A stretch of DNA of 36,599 bases from Mesaphorura yosii (taxonomy: Eukaryota; Arthropoda; Collembola; Poduromorpha; Tullbergiidae): positions 1 to 36,599 of the forward strand of contig WIXG01000581.1 in assembly GCA_009869945.1 (NCBI GenBank), given 5' to 3'. Positions 21,160 through 32,391 of this stretch are shown in pieces. Numbering within the stretch: the stretch's first letter is position 1; every line of letters starts with the position of its first letter. The notes under the pieces were generated by a model, which was not told the origin of the DNA, made no database searches, and saw only the letters and a list, made by a program, of their open reading frames with translations. Both the position numbers and the translations under genes were made by a program.

Positions 21160-24100
21160 ATGTCCCACTCAATTCCCCTGGTCACCGGCATCTCCCCGAA
21201 GGAGGGTCCACCCGGGACGCGGGTCACCATTCGTGGAGAGAACCTCGGGAAGACTCACAATGACTTCATCGGGCTCTCGATTTGCGGGGTTGACTGTTAC
21301 CTGGCAGCAGACTGGGTCTCGCCGAATAAAATACAGGCACGGACACTGCTGTGCAAGGGAAGGGGCGACATAGTCGTCACGACGAAAAGCGGTGGCTCTG
21401 GGGCGAGTTCGGTACAGTTTCGAGGTGAGTCAGAATTTATACGGTGTCCATTTAGAGGACAACAGCGACATATTTGTTACTGATCTAAGGCGAATATAAT
21501 AAACCGAATATCTAATCTAATCTAATCGGAGTTCAATTTGATTCTTTGATCGATTTGGCCTGATGTGACTAGAAATTGACCTGTGATCTTCTCCGTACAG
21601 GTTTCCTCGAGATTATCGGCCCCAGTAAAGAATCAGCTGTCTGGGTCGATGAAACAGTCAATATTGGACCCCGCCCGCTCTCGATGGCCACGCACCAGCA
21701 GGAGGATCCACTGCAGATATCCACGGAGGGGAATGAGTAAGTATAGGCGGCTTTCTTCACACGACACGCAGGGCAATCCGCAGTCCACAGTTGCCTTAAT
21801 TCCTCCCGGTTTGTTTGATTGTAGTAAGAAGTTCCCCACCGAGGAGCTCCTCGAGCTCTTTCCTGAGCAATGTGGGAACCTCCGTTCAGAGAACTTTTCC
21901 CCTGCCTGGTTCCTCCTCGAACACCATCACAGTACTAGTTTTGAGGATCTCAAGTCGGGCCTCCACTTTTTATCGCGGAGAGTCGGCAGTCAGACGGAGG
22001 GAAAACTCAGTTTTTTAAAGGTGAGAGCGTGCAAAGCAGCTTAGCGTGGAAATGATAACGGCGGGCCTCGAATCTTACTTTCCTTTTCCTCTGTCTACAC
22101 AGGAGAACATTTCTTCTGTCATGGATCAATTGGACGCTCTGCTGCTGGTGAAGGAGAAGCAGGACCGCTTTGCGAAAAGGCATGGCGATGGATTCGTGGT
22201 GCGGATCGACGACTCAATTGGAGGTACGAAATCAAATGAGAGAAACGGAGAATTCCCGTCCGCCCGGAGCTAATTTTGCTAATTCCCCTTTTATGTGGCT
22301 CCGCAGTCTGCGAGCGAGACGCCGCCAAATTGTTCCAGGACGTCCTCGCCCGCAAAGAGCGAGCGGATTTAACCCGGAACGCCCTGAGTGGATTCCAGCG
22401 GTTCAGATTTCTCTTCAGCCTCCCAGGAACGCTTGAGAAGAGCATTCAGCGTGGGGAATTCGAGACGGCGATTAACGATTATGCGCGGGCGCGGAGCCTC
22501 TTCAATCAGCCGGAGACCGAAAAGCCCGTCTTCTCCAAATTCCGCGCCGCGACCGAACACCGTGTTCAGAAGCTGCGGGAGAAACTCCGTGCGAAGCTGC
22601 TCGAGAAGCCGCCGGACGTGCAGGAGCAGAAAGTGATCATCAGCCATCTCGTCACGCTTGAGTGCGACTACGACCCGGCGTGGGAGTGCCTGAAGTGTCA
22701 CCACGAGTTTATTACCAACTCTTTGAGAAACTGCTTCCAGCAATTTAGTGCGGGTGGCGGACCGGGTGCAGGTGCAGGTGGCTATCAGGCAGTTGCTGTG
22801 GCCGGGCGGAAGGCAAACAGGCAAGAGGCTTCTGCTTCAGCTGCATCGTCCCCTTCAGAAATCCAGCTCGTTGCCGCCCTTTCTGACTTGCTCATTGCGT
22901 ACCTCCCTGACTTTTGGTCGCTGGGGATGGAATATTTCGGGGGCAAACTCGCGGTGAAGCCGACGGGCCCCGAATTGGGGAGCAGGCAGAAAGATATGCG
23001 GGTTGGTTCTTGGCTCTTTAATTCTTCCCGAAAAGTATCGTTATCGCCGTTCCTATTTGAATTTTTGCTTCGTAGAGCTGGACCACTTCTTCAATTCGCC
23101 TGTACACTGCCCTCGTCTCGACCGCTTTGCTCCCACGTAGCAGCAACACCGAGTTTGTGTGGACCGGGAGCGGAGTGGACTCACTCCACGACTGGCTCCC
23201 TCAAAGCATCGAAGACGTGCGGGACGTGTTTACGGAATTAATCGGGCTGGATCTGCCAAAGGAGATGGTTGACCTCGTTCGGGAGCTGCTGTTTGAAATC
23301 AGGTGAGCTGTGAGCTATGCATAACTTTGCTGGAGCTTCACAAAGAAAATGCAGAAAGAATCCTCCAAATTCCAATTCCAACTTTTCAATTGCAGGTCCC
23401 ACTCGCTCGGCACGATGCTCCACCAGCTCAGCTTGCAAGTCGCCGACCTCTACAAGCAGGAGACGTGGAGCATGGAGCCGGAGGAGGACGGAGGCGGCCG
23501 GGGATTCATCACGGGGATGGTAAGAAGCGGAGGCTCAGTGCTGGCTGGCAAACGTTTGCTCATTGACTGTTTTAAAATCTGCATGCAGCCTCAACTCTAT
23601 GAAACACACGTCACCACGCAAGCAAAATTGATAAGAGAGTTGCTACTGCAAAAATACGCCGATGAGAGGCAGCTGCTGAAGAGCGAGGAGGTGCGGGCGG
23701 AGTTGAGCGCCCAGATGGGCACCGCGCTGGGGGCCGTTTCGGATGTAAGCCAGCATTTCAGGTTCAGAATTGTGATTTTAGTGTGAATTTGGCGACTTCC
23801 CTCTAATTCTTATTTAAAGGCTCTTGAGATGCTCATCTCTGACCACCACCAGCCCCCCCACACTCCACACGCGCACGCTCACGCGGGCCCCTCGCAGCAG
23901 CAGCAGAAGCAAAAGCTCCCACCGCACTCCACCCGTATCTTGCTCATTCTGAATAACTGCTCGCACATGCGTGAGGCGAGCCTCCAAACCATACTCAGCA
24001 CACTGACGAGGTTAGGATACCCCGACATGGCTGGAGCGGTGAGCCGAGCGGCCGAAGGAATTCGGGTGAGTCGCGAATGCAGTCCGCAGCCGCTCTCTCC

Positions 24101-24737
24101 TGAACTTGACTGATTAATTCTCGGTTCTTCTGCAGTCCGTCGAACGGCTCACATTCACCAAATACACGGAGGTCAAGTACGAGCCAGTCGTCGGCCAACT
24201 CGAACAATCAATGTACGCTGGAGGATTCGATTGGGCCAAGGCGGCTGAGCCGAAAAGTGTCCGCCCGTACATTACAAAGACGCTTCTCGGGATGATCGAC
24301 GTGGTGGCGGAGGTTTCTTCCATCTCCACGAAACTGGTAACGCCCGTCCTTCAGCACGTCGTGGAGTACGTGTGCGATGAGCTGACAAGACTTTACTCGT
24401 GCGCCCCAACCTTCTCGGAGCACGGCGCTCTGCAGGCATGCGTGGACGTGGGAGCATTCCAAGAAAGCGTCGCGGAGCTGCTGACGGAGGGGGCGAGGGC
24501 GCTGCTGAAAGAGACGCTCTCGCTGATTCCCCGCTCGGGAGAGCTCTTTAAGTCAAAGTGAGCAGAGTTTGGCTGTCTTTGTCATTTTTTTTGCTGTTGC
24601 TCTTTGGGCCAAGTTCCAATTTGTATCTTCATCCCCCGCCTTTTGTTTATAGGAAAGTGCAGCTGCTCCTCTCCGACTACCGTTCCCGCACGAAACTCCA
24701 ATTCCAGTGCTTTAAGATGCGCAGCACGGTCGTCTGA
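21160..24737 (+). CDS. EXOC2: Exocyst complex component 2 (Sec5)
   Basis: Eleven exons encode 890 residues: 21160-21424, 21601-21736, 21825-22020, 22103-22223, 22307-23001, 23076-23302, 23396-23519, 23589-23744, 23820-24065, 24136-24557 and 24653-24737; all phases agree. The N-terminus is the IPT/TIG domain that binds RalA (PLVTGISPKEG, VTIRGENLG, ICGVDC, GDIVVTTKSGG). After it come the coiled Sec5 region (NFSPAWFLLEHHHSTSFEDL, ALSGFQRFRFLFSLP) and helical-bundle blocks through to YAGGFDWA and NGALQ-like HGALQACVDVG. Sec5 is a subunit of the exocyst, tethering secretory vesicles to the plasma membrane. A Gly/Ala-rich insert (about residues 400-435) and a His/Gln-rich one near the start of exon 9 are local additions. 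The exon 5 donor is weak (GTTGGT). Confidence 0.96.
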
Positions 24738-24797
24738 GCCGAGCCTGGAGTATGAGTTTTTAGAAAGAGAATGTGCCTTTGAAATTACAATTTGCGA

Positions 24798-24803
24798 AAT
24801 AAA
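24798..24803 (+). terminator. Poly(A) signal of EXOC2
   Basis: AATAAA 60 bases after the EXOC2 stop codon. Confidence 0.55.
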
Positions 24804-25057
24804 ATACAGTTTAGACTTTGATTGCATGCTATTTGATATTTGATTATGTATGACTGCATTAATGCAGATTGTATTCATGTGTCATTAACTGTTTAAAATT
24901 TTATTCGGTACCACTTCTACTTGGAAATGTGGAAATGTCCACTACGAACAAACAACAAATTATTTAGCACGTTGGTTGTATTTAGTGAAAAGGACATGAC
25001 GTCTGGCCTGAAGGACACAATTTTTGTCGATTACTTCCTTGTCATTTCGTGTTGTAA

Positions 25058-26257
25058 TTAAAACTCAGCCAGGAACTGCAACCGGTTTCGTCTATTCGTG
25101 AAAGCAAGGAGCATGTCGATTGTGCGGGCCAAAATCACGTTCTGAATCGCATTTGGAAAAGTACGTCGATCATATTGAAAAAATGGCCGAACGCTCACAC
25201 GGAGGGGGCGCAGCGAGGCGAGAGAGCGCCGATTGGCTCTGTTCAGCCTCCGATTCTGCTGATGCGACTTGATGAATGCGTCGGCGTGCTCGTTGTACTT
25301 TGCCAGCGTGGTGCACATGAGGCGGAAGAGAGTAAGCAGGAAAACAGCGCCGAAACCGAACAGAGCGCCGTTGAATGCCCCCAACAGTATGTTGAAGTAA
25401 ACAAGCGTGAAAAGCAGGGAAATGAGGAGGCAGCCCAGCGTCAGGTGCACAACTGGGACGAAGTATTGGTCGAATTCCTCCACGAGGTCGTGACAAATCG
25501 TGAGGACACGGTACACCCCAATCGCTCGGCGGACACGCGCATTTGTCCATGCGCGTACCAGAGAATTTGTCCCTATCACTGGCGTTAGCTCAGTCGACGC
25601 CTCCCACCAGCTGAGTCGGCGGAACCAGGCGATGTCAGCGTTGAGGTGGATGAGAGTTGATGCAGTGTAGAAGGAGGCCAAGATAAGGTCGCCTCCAATC
25701 CCCACTGCGGCCACGCAACCCAGAAGAAAGTTCAGCCCGAATCTTGCGAATCGTATGTTATAAAAGAGACCGTCGTAATGCTGAAGAGCGAGTGCCACGC
25801 TTGGCGCGCTCAGCGCTGTGATCACCGTCGCAGACACAATCAACCCGACGATGATCGGTTCCGTTCCGTCCGGCTGATCCGCCGACACTCCAAAACGTTT
25901 GTCGAGCTTCCATGTGACCTGGTAAGCCTGGTTGAACATGAAGACTCCGAAATCAAGCTGGAGGAGCGCGTTAATGTGCAGCACTGGCGAAAGAGCGTAC
26001 ATTGGAAAGTACAACAGGCAGATTCCAATCTCATCGATGGACGCATGGCCTGTCGCGATGCTTTGAATGTTGAGCCCTGCCAGCACGAACCGGCACAGAA
26101 TGTTGACCATCACGAAAATTACGTACAAGTGTCGCGTGAGGCCGGTTGATCGCCTGAATAGCTGAGTGGCTGGGTCCCACACCATAGGGCTGCAGGAAAT
26201 GACGCTGGCGAAAACGACAGGAAGCCGTGCAAGAGCGAGGGAGCGATTTGAGATCAT
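25058..26257 (-). CDS. Gustatory-receptor-like 7TM chemoreceptor 4
   Basis: Single-exon gene of 399 residues. Hydrophobic segments are seen at about residues 45-65, 75-100, 135-160, 170-200, a pair at 270-315, and the C-terminus. The end has SLRPLRVSVRPFFQYDRRTF followed by a last hydrophobic stretch (ARTIDMLLAF), the same layout as the (V/I)GSxYYxxR end of receptors 1 and 5, but more divergent. It is convergent with EXOC2. The lack of introns and the low similarity to the other copies mark it as a separate subgroup. A sensory membrane channel role is inferred from the superfamily only. Confidence 0.7.
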   Translation of the reverse strand: MISNRSLALARLPVVFASVISCSPMVWDPATQLFRRSTGLTRHLYVIFVMVNILCRFVLAGLNIQSIATGHASIDEIGICLLYFPMYALSPVLHINALLQLDFGVFMFNQAYQVTWKLDKRFGVSADQPDGTEPIIVGLIVSATVITALSAPSVALALQHYDGLFYNIRFARFGLNFLLGCVAAVGIGGDLILASFYTASTLIHLNADIAWFRRLSWWEASTELTPVIGTNSLVRAWTNARVRRAIGVYRVLTICHDLVEEFDQYFVPVVHLTLGCLLISLLFTLVYFNILLGAFNGALFGFGAVFLLTLFRLMCTTLAKYNEHADAFIKSHQQNRRLNRANRRSLASLRPLRVSVRPFFQYDRRTFPNAIQNVILARTIDMLLAFTNRRNRLQFLAEF

Positions 26258-27063
26258 TTTTGGCCGACTCCATAAGTTAAGCTTCGAAGCTAGACTGGAC
26301 GGGAGAAGCCTGGATCGTGTCAGTTGAAGTGAGAATTTGGTATTGATTTACATTATTCATATATTTATGATTCAGGGAAACGAGACGAGGATTCGTGCAG
26401 TATTTATCAAGGGAACCCGCTCCGAAAGAAGGGTTTCGGCCATATTGTGCACTTAGGAATTAATTTCTCGCATAATCGTGAGTCACAGCTGTAGAGATGC
26501 GTGTCGAGTCGATTCAAAATCAGCCCAAATAAATTCAGATTACAATATAACTTGTGAAAATTGATTGTTGACTTAACCTAATTGGAGCTGCGCAGTTGAC
26601 AAACTAAAGTAGGCATGGTACCATGAAAATCATGAAATTAGCCTAAACAATTTCAAGCCGTATAATACAGTGTCAAAAATTGATATGGAGAATCCAGTGA
26701 CAGTGACACGAAATGTTATAAAATTTATTGACAAAAGTCAGTAAATGCAAAACAGCGGGATTTTTATTGATTTTGTATTCGTTTTTCCTGAGGCGTTGGC
26801 TTTGGAATTTTTAGTTACATGCATATGATAAACTTTGTGATTTGATTGCCGAATGCTGTGATTCGGTTAGGAGACAAGATGAAGAAAATATACATTGTAA
26901 ATTAGCAAAATAATGTTTTTAAATAAAATTTGTTTTGTTTCTTTAAAAAAATACCTAACCATAAAGCTAGCTGACAATGGCGCAGCCGCGAGTCAACCCC
27001 CCAGTGCAGAGGAGGTTGAAAGGAGGTTACGGTGCTGATGCACACTCATCCCCTCTAGAAATA
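26258..27063. other. Intergenic, AT-rich
   Basis: Nothing recognised between receptor 4 and the oxidoreductase. It holds the 5' side of receptor 4 and the 3' side of the oxidoreductase. Confidence 0.4.
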
Positions 27064-28746
27064 CTAACAATGTCTGCATTGTTTGGCTGGGGAGCCAGCA
27101 GATTTACCAATGTCGTGGTCGGCCTCGATTCTTCTGGGATTTTCAGGATGCTGGGTCGTAAAAGCTTCGTTCCGGAATTCGTTCATCACCACAACTCGGT
27201 TGGAACGCCGCGACTCCTCCGCCGCAAACACACACAAGTGAGAATCTGCAACACAGACAGACACATGGACACATTCATCAATCAGTGAGATTAAATGAAT
27301 CGCGTGAATACCCAGCGTGACCGTGGCCCCGGACACGACGTAGGAACTGTCCCCTGTGGCACATGCATACAGAAAGGCTTCCAGCAGCTCGAAGTCTCCG
27401 CTGTGATGGGAAGGAACGGAGACCAGACGTCGTTGAACATCTGAGATTGAGCGTTTATGACTGGGATGAATGACACGCGTCGAACGAGTGAGAAAATCAT
27501 ACACACGAATCATGTCTGAACCATCGCTCGTCAGTTCAGCCCGTGTGCCGAATATTTTGGTAGTCGGCACGCAAATCCTTTCAGAGAAGGCGACCATGGT
27601 GACGGTGGCGGTTGTCCCGCCCTCAAACTCCATGTTGACAACTTGGTGGTCGCAGACGTCATTGTCCAGCTCGTAGACACACGTGCCGTAATCACCCTGG
27701 TCAAGAGCCTTTGTCAAGTTTTCAATGTCGACGGGTCCATTGGGCTGGACGACGGATACTGGCCACCCGGTATTGCCCCTTTGGAAGGAGTCGATGTAAA
27801 TGCGCTTTGCCGAGTATGGGCAACTCCGTTCGTAGGCGCACTGGACGCATTTCTTTGCATCGCCAGCCTCAGTCGGTTTGTTCTGCTTGCGGAAATGCGT
27901 CAGACTGCCGAAGCTCGATACCTTGTTGCATGGTTTGCCAATCAGAAAAGAAATCAGGTCCAGATCGTGGCAGCTCTTGGTGAGGAGTGAGAAGGAGGAG
28001 GTCGATTCCCGGTGCCAGTTGCCACGAACAAACTATTAGGTTAGATTAGGTTAGTCATTTACTGAGTTAACAAGGAATAATGCGTACTGAGTGTGCGAAA
28101 TGATAGAATCCGATTGGGTCCAGATGCTGAATGTTGACAATTTGACCGAGTGTCCCGGAATCGATGAGCTCCTTCACTTGCACCATCAGAGGACTGTATC
28201 GCAACATATGCCCAACGGCGCACACTACCCCCGCCTCCTCCACCGCCCGCTGGATTTGAACGCACTCTGCCAGGGACACACTCATGGGCTTCTCTAGCAG
28301 AATGTGATAGCCGAGGCGAGTGCAGGCCAGTGTCGGGCCTAGATGGTGGCGATCGGGGGTGCAGATGGCGACAGCGTCCGCAAGTTTCCCTCTCGTGGTG
28401 AACTTCTCCCATCCGCCGATGAATACGCGGTCTTTTGGGATGGAATGTGCCCGGGCCAGTTCCTTGGCGGCGAATGGACGGGGATCACAGACAGCGACGA
28501 TCTTGAGCCAGTCAGGACAGTGAAGGGCGAATGAGGCATATACTGCAGCACTACAGTCAATGATAGAAATGACAATGACATCAAGGGAATCCGAATAATA
28601 AGAGAAGAGAGGAGTGAGTGCATGGCCTACCGGTTTCCTGCGCCAATGATTGCCATCGAGATTGGTTTATCGGGCACCGGTGGTGGTGCCTTGACCTTTG
28701 AACCCATGGTCGGAGAGAATGGAAATTGTTGCCGGGTGTCAGTCAT
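27064..28746 (-). CDS. Gfo/Idh/MocA-family NAD(P)-dependent oxidoreductase
   Basis: Four minus-strand exons, 28746-28631, 28550-28088, 28032-27312 and 27245-27064, give 493 residues. A Rossmann fold opens with AIIGAGNR and ends its second strand with VAVCDPR. The family signature EKP lies at about residue 125 (LLEKPMSVS). A Cys cluster CVQCAYERSCPYSA (about residues 255-267) matches the CxxCxxxxCPYSA block of one Gfo/Idh subgroup and may bind a metal. The C-terminal FAAEESRR is the usual end of the family's second domain. These enzymes oxidise or reduce sugars, inositols and similar polyols with NAD(P); the substrate is not predictable. The last intron is 66 bases, in frame and stop-free. Introns show the gene is established in the host whatever its origin. 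Confidence 0.85.
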
Positions 28747-29447
28747 TACCGCACTATCACAACTCTGAGTAGAATCACAAGACAAAAATCACCGGCGACA
28801 GGTAGAGAAGTGCAGTGTAGTGTAGTGTAAGTTTTGGGTTCCGCTGATAAAGTTATTTATTTTCCTTCGTGCTAAATTTCATTCATTTAGACGTCAAATT
28901 TGAATGTCCGTTTTTCTCCTACTTAAGGTTTGATTTAACACACTTCGAAATAATAAAATTCAATTCGGTTTTGCTTTTGTTCAATACACAGCATGCAGAA
29001 ATAATGAAGAAAGGAGTGGCGAATGTTGTGCTGCAGAATCAGCAGTCAATCATAATCAAACTTGTCTCAGCATTCAATGCATTCGGGTGCTGAGTGAGAG
29101 AGAATTAAGTTATAAATAGCGGAAAATCTCATCGATTTTTTCCACACTTGTCTTCCTTGATATTACACAACATCTCTGCCTTTGATCACTGTCCCTGATA
29201 TATGTACATCGACATATAGCATCCCATGAGCGAATGCTCACAATGACTCGCGTTCAACTAGTCAGCGAGATTGACAGACAATTGTTTAGGTATGCTGCTG
29301 ATACTGCATTCGCAAATCTCATTGGTTTCAATAGAAAACAATTGTTTGTCATCAATTTAAACTCGAAGTTCTGAAGAACAAGCAAGTTTAACCCAAATAC
29401 GTCTGATTAGAATGAAAATTGCGTGAAGCCAAAAGCCAAGCATGGCG
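28747..29447. other. Intergenic, with an orphan TATA box
   Basis: Upstream of the oxidoreductase on the minus strand. TATAAATA at 29111-29118 on the plus strand is a consensus TATA box with no clear gene after it; the first ATG with an open frame, at about 29242, gives 16 codons before a possible donor (AG|GTATGC). Otherwise AT-rich, with no gene seen. Confidence 0.35.
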
Positions 29448-29502
29448 AAACTCCAGATGCTAGTGAATTATGGCATCCATAATTCACGAACATCTGGAGT
29501 TT
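29448..29502. repeat. Near-perfect hairpin, 26-bp stem with 3-base loop
   Basis: Arm 1 is 29448-29473 and arm 2 is 29477-29502, with loop CAT. Arm 1 reads AAACTCCAGATG, CTA, GTGAATTATGG. Arm 2 is its reverse complement except for two positions in the central triplet. 24 of 26 positions pair. It could be the remnant of a small palindromic (foldback) transposable element. The loop is too short for an ordinary microRNA precursor. Confidence 0.75.
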
Positions 29503-29638
29503 ATTAATTTCAGTCACGTGTGCACTTATTGCGATGTCGTTGTAAGATTCGAGATTACAAAATGAAATAACCTAAAATACGTGGGCTTATCTATCAAAAT
29601 GTAAAAGAATTGCATTCGATTCCAGGTAACTCAAATAC

Positions 29639-29747
29639 CAGTTGTCTGCGTTTCGACTCCATCGCGATGAATCGTTGCGAGAACGACGAGTAGGAGGAGG
29701 GAAGTCACGCACCCCACCCCCACCATCATCCCAACTGTAGGAAACAT
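29639..29747 (-). CDS. Possible signal-peptide exon of an unidentified secreted protein
   Basis: Minus-strand frame from ATG at 29747 reads as a typical signal peptide: a short N-terminus, then GCVTSLLLLVVLA, then polar residues (TIHRDGVETQTTG), ending at a G|GTATTTG donor. I could not identify a following exon in the 900 bases downstream. It may be a real first exon with distant partners or a chance hydrophobic frame. Confidence 0.25.
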
Positions 29748-30135
29748 CCCTCCCGCTCAAATCAAATCATGGTGTGAAGTGGAAGTGGATTAATTTTTAA
29801 ATGAGAAATTAATATTGGATGCGTTGCACCCAATTTTTTCAAAACACAACGATTTTCCAAACAATTGAGTTACGAGCAATCTGGATTAAACAAGTTTGCT
29901 ATAGAAAAGTTAAGTATCTTTGATCTTTGATGAACAACGCAGGCACGCACGGTACGGGTACGGGGATTAGTCCGGATTACAGATAGATAATTTCAACAAT
30001 TCCCCAATGAATTCCAGCCAATACAATGCCAAGTAAAATACTTGCGTAATTGTCCAACTTTGTCTCAATTATAATCTAAAGGCCTTTCTCGTCCCATAGC
30101 CCGTTCAAACTAATGCCTAAACCAAGTCTAACTTC

Positions 30136-31606
30136 ATGATGGCGTTCTATGCGCCTGCCCAATTTACTCTCCTCTGGTTGCTCCTGACGACCCAGGCGGC
30201 ATGGAGTGGTACCAACCCCGAGTCCCAGCTTCAAATCGATCCTGCCCTCCTTCAACCAATTGCCTTTCCAGCAAATATCTTCATCACAATGCGAACTGGG
30301 ACACAACATATCCTCGCGTCTCATACCTGGTCGCCCGCCTCCTCCGAGAGCGCCGACGTGTCCCGCGCTGCCCTACACGAAGCCCTGGGCGCTCGGGAGA
30401 CACAAGCCCCGCTCCTGGTAGCCCTCCAGGCTCACTTCGTGCACTGGCTATCGAAGAAATCCAAGGCCAAGTCAAAAGCGAAGGCTCAGAATGGATTGCA
30501 TGGAACGGACTGAACGCAACGGGGCAAGGATTCCAGTTTGACTTGTTTGCATGTGGCCAGTGTGTTCTCTGCTGTACACGGGCCGACGGATCGGAGTCTG
30601 TTTACTCCCAAGCGCCTGCGCTCGTGTCCTGAAGTTGAAACTCTCGTGAAGGCCAGGCGACATGATACAGTCCCGTGATCAACGCCTGGACTGCTGTAGG
30701 GGTCGTGCCCGTTTGGTTTGCAGGTAACTTTGGCGACGGGGGTTGCTCCACACTTGGGTCACAGGCACCGCATCCTGCATCCTGAAGTGATTGTAGTGGG
30801 GCCGACATGATGGATCGATCTGTCGTCATGGAGTAACAAAGGGCCCAGTCCGGACCCGTTCGACCCGGCGGTGGTAACGCCGGGCTTGGCAGCGCCTGGA
30901 CGCCGACGGGGAGGAATGTGGAGGAGTGCAGGACTCGGAGTTCCCCAACTTTCTTTTTGAGACTGGGCGACTTGATGCTTATGCTGTGTATGAATGCGTG
31001 GAGGAGTACAAGTGTCTGGAGGAGCCTGAGCCGATCCCGGAGCCTACAACGACCACGACTACGACGAGTACGAATCCCGAATCCGAGATCCCGTTCATTC
31101 GGCATGCCCCGCACTTGGGTACGAGCACAAAACTTCACTGTCAGTCTGTCCACGTGAGCTGGACGTAAGACTCACACGTATAGAACTCCATAACCTCCAG
31201 CTGAGCTCGGAGTGTTGCTCAACGTACTTGACCGTACTCGTGTCCTGCATACGTTACGACTCACAGACGTCAGTAACGAACGCCACCGCGGACTTCGACG
31301 TCCAAATACACGCCTACCGTACATGGGCAGACTACGACCAAGAAGAACGGCTTAGCGCACGTGCCCTGTTTGCTCTCAACTCGGGTTCATTTGCTTTTGA
31401 GGATGAGGTTGAAAAAGATCGGTTGCCAACAGAGAAATGGGCACCGATCCCACCCATTGCCCACGAACGTCTTGTCTCCGTCCAAGTACGTGGCGTAGAA
31501 GTGAGTCCAGCTGCACTGCAAGCGTCACTGAACAGTGTGCCAGACCCTCAACCTCACTCAAATCTATTATATCATACAGCCAGGCAGGAGGCAGGTTACA
31601 GGCTAA
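30136..31606 (+). CDS. Uncharacterised secreted protein locus, exon structure only partly resolved
   Basis: An ATG at 30136 starts a good signal peptide (FTLLWLLLTTQAAWSG). After it, two plus frames stay open to 30513 and 30632; the second holds a Cys group (FACGQCVLCC). Further on, exon 30893-31153 (phase 0) encodes an acidic, Cys-containing stretch (GEECGG, YECVEEYKC), a Pro/Thr linker and a final HCQSVH. It joins across a 47-base intron to 31201-31500 (ECCSTYLTVLVSCIRY onward, about 100 codons). A short end at 31580-31606 (PGRRQVTG) is tentative. The pieces look like a Cys-rich extracellular protein, but the link from the signal peptide to 30893 is not established: 30633-30892 has stops in all plus frames. 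No family recognised. Confidence 0.45.
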
Positions 31607-31741
31607 GCAAAGATTCTCCAAGCAAAGACTTGGATTTCTTTTGCGGCTCGATCTCACAAACCTGAAGGGGGCCAGATCCTGGAACTGGCGCACGAAGAAG
31701 ACGTCGCCATGCATGTGAGTCTTTAAGGTAAGCTCCTTCAC

Positions 31742-32391
31742 GCAGTTGTGTGATAAAGGTTATCAAAGCAACTTTGCGATTTGGAATAAAATAAGGGTAT
31801 CCATACTGAAGTGTCTATGGTCGGGTTTCCATACTCGTGTGTCGACGGTCAGGATGTCCATTCAGTGACTTGCTTCGTTCATTAGCAGGTCCATGTACAA
31901 AGGGTTCCGAATCGATCGCCCTTTGAGATGAGCGATGACGGGTGATCGCTCACGTCAGTGGAGCAAGTTGGTAGTATGTGGTAGAGGGACCCTTCCTTAG
32001 CTTCTGTCACAGTCGCCATAGTAGCCATAGCTAAAAGAAGAAGGTCACTGTCATAAACTTATGCAAAGATTAATGTAGGTCACAGTGACATGCACACCTT
32101 GTACTTGTACTGCGCAGCAGATCAGACAGACTCTCAGCTTAACTAATTTGAGATCAAACATGGTCATGGCTCATGGTTGCTGTCCTTGTCCTCGTGCTCG
32201 CTTCATGCTCTGCTCCTTCTGCATCTCCAGATGTTTACGTAATCTAAATTTAGCGACATGTATAGCAAGTTCGATTCAAAGTTATCAAAATCAATGTCAA
32301 GAAAACTGCGAACTACGAACTGTGAACTGCGACTCGACTCTCAGTCTGATTTGAAGATTTGCTCAACAAACTCGCATCTTTCCACTCCAGC
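31742..32391. other. Intergenic, upstream of the mitochondrial carrier
   Basis: No gene. An imperfect tandem repeat of about 28 bases (units beginning CCATAC or CCATTC) occurs at about 31799-31875. TCCACTCCAG at 32381-32390 directly before the carrier ATG may be a 3' splice site. Confidence 0.4.

Noticed and set aside
21511..21527. TCTAA tandem repeat
   Set aside because: About three units in an EXOC2 intron, too short to be meaningful.
28034..28056. TTAGG-like repeats (arthropod telomere unit)
   Set aside because: Only a few imperfect units within a short intron of the oxidoreductase; no telomeric array.
29448..29502. MicroRNA precursor interpretation of the hairpin
   Set aside because: A three-base loop and 26-bp stem are shorter than typical animal precursors; a foldback element is the simpler view.
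31799..31875. Imperfect 28-base tandem repeat
   Set aside because: Only two to three diverged units with no sign of function; noted in the gap entry only.
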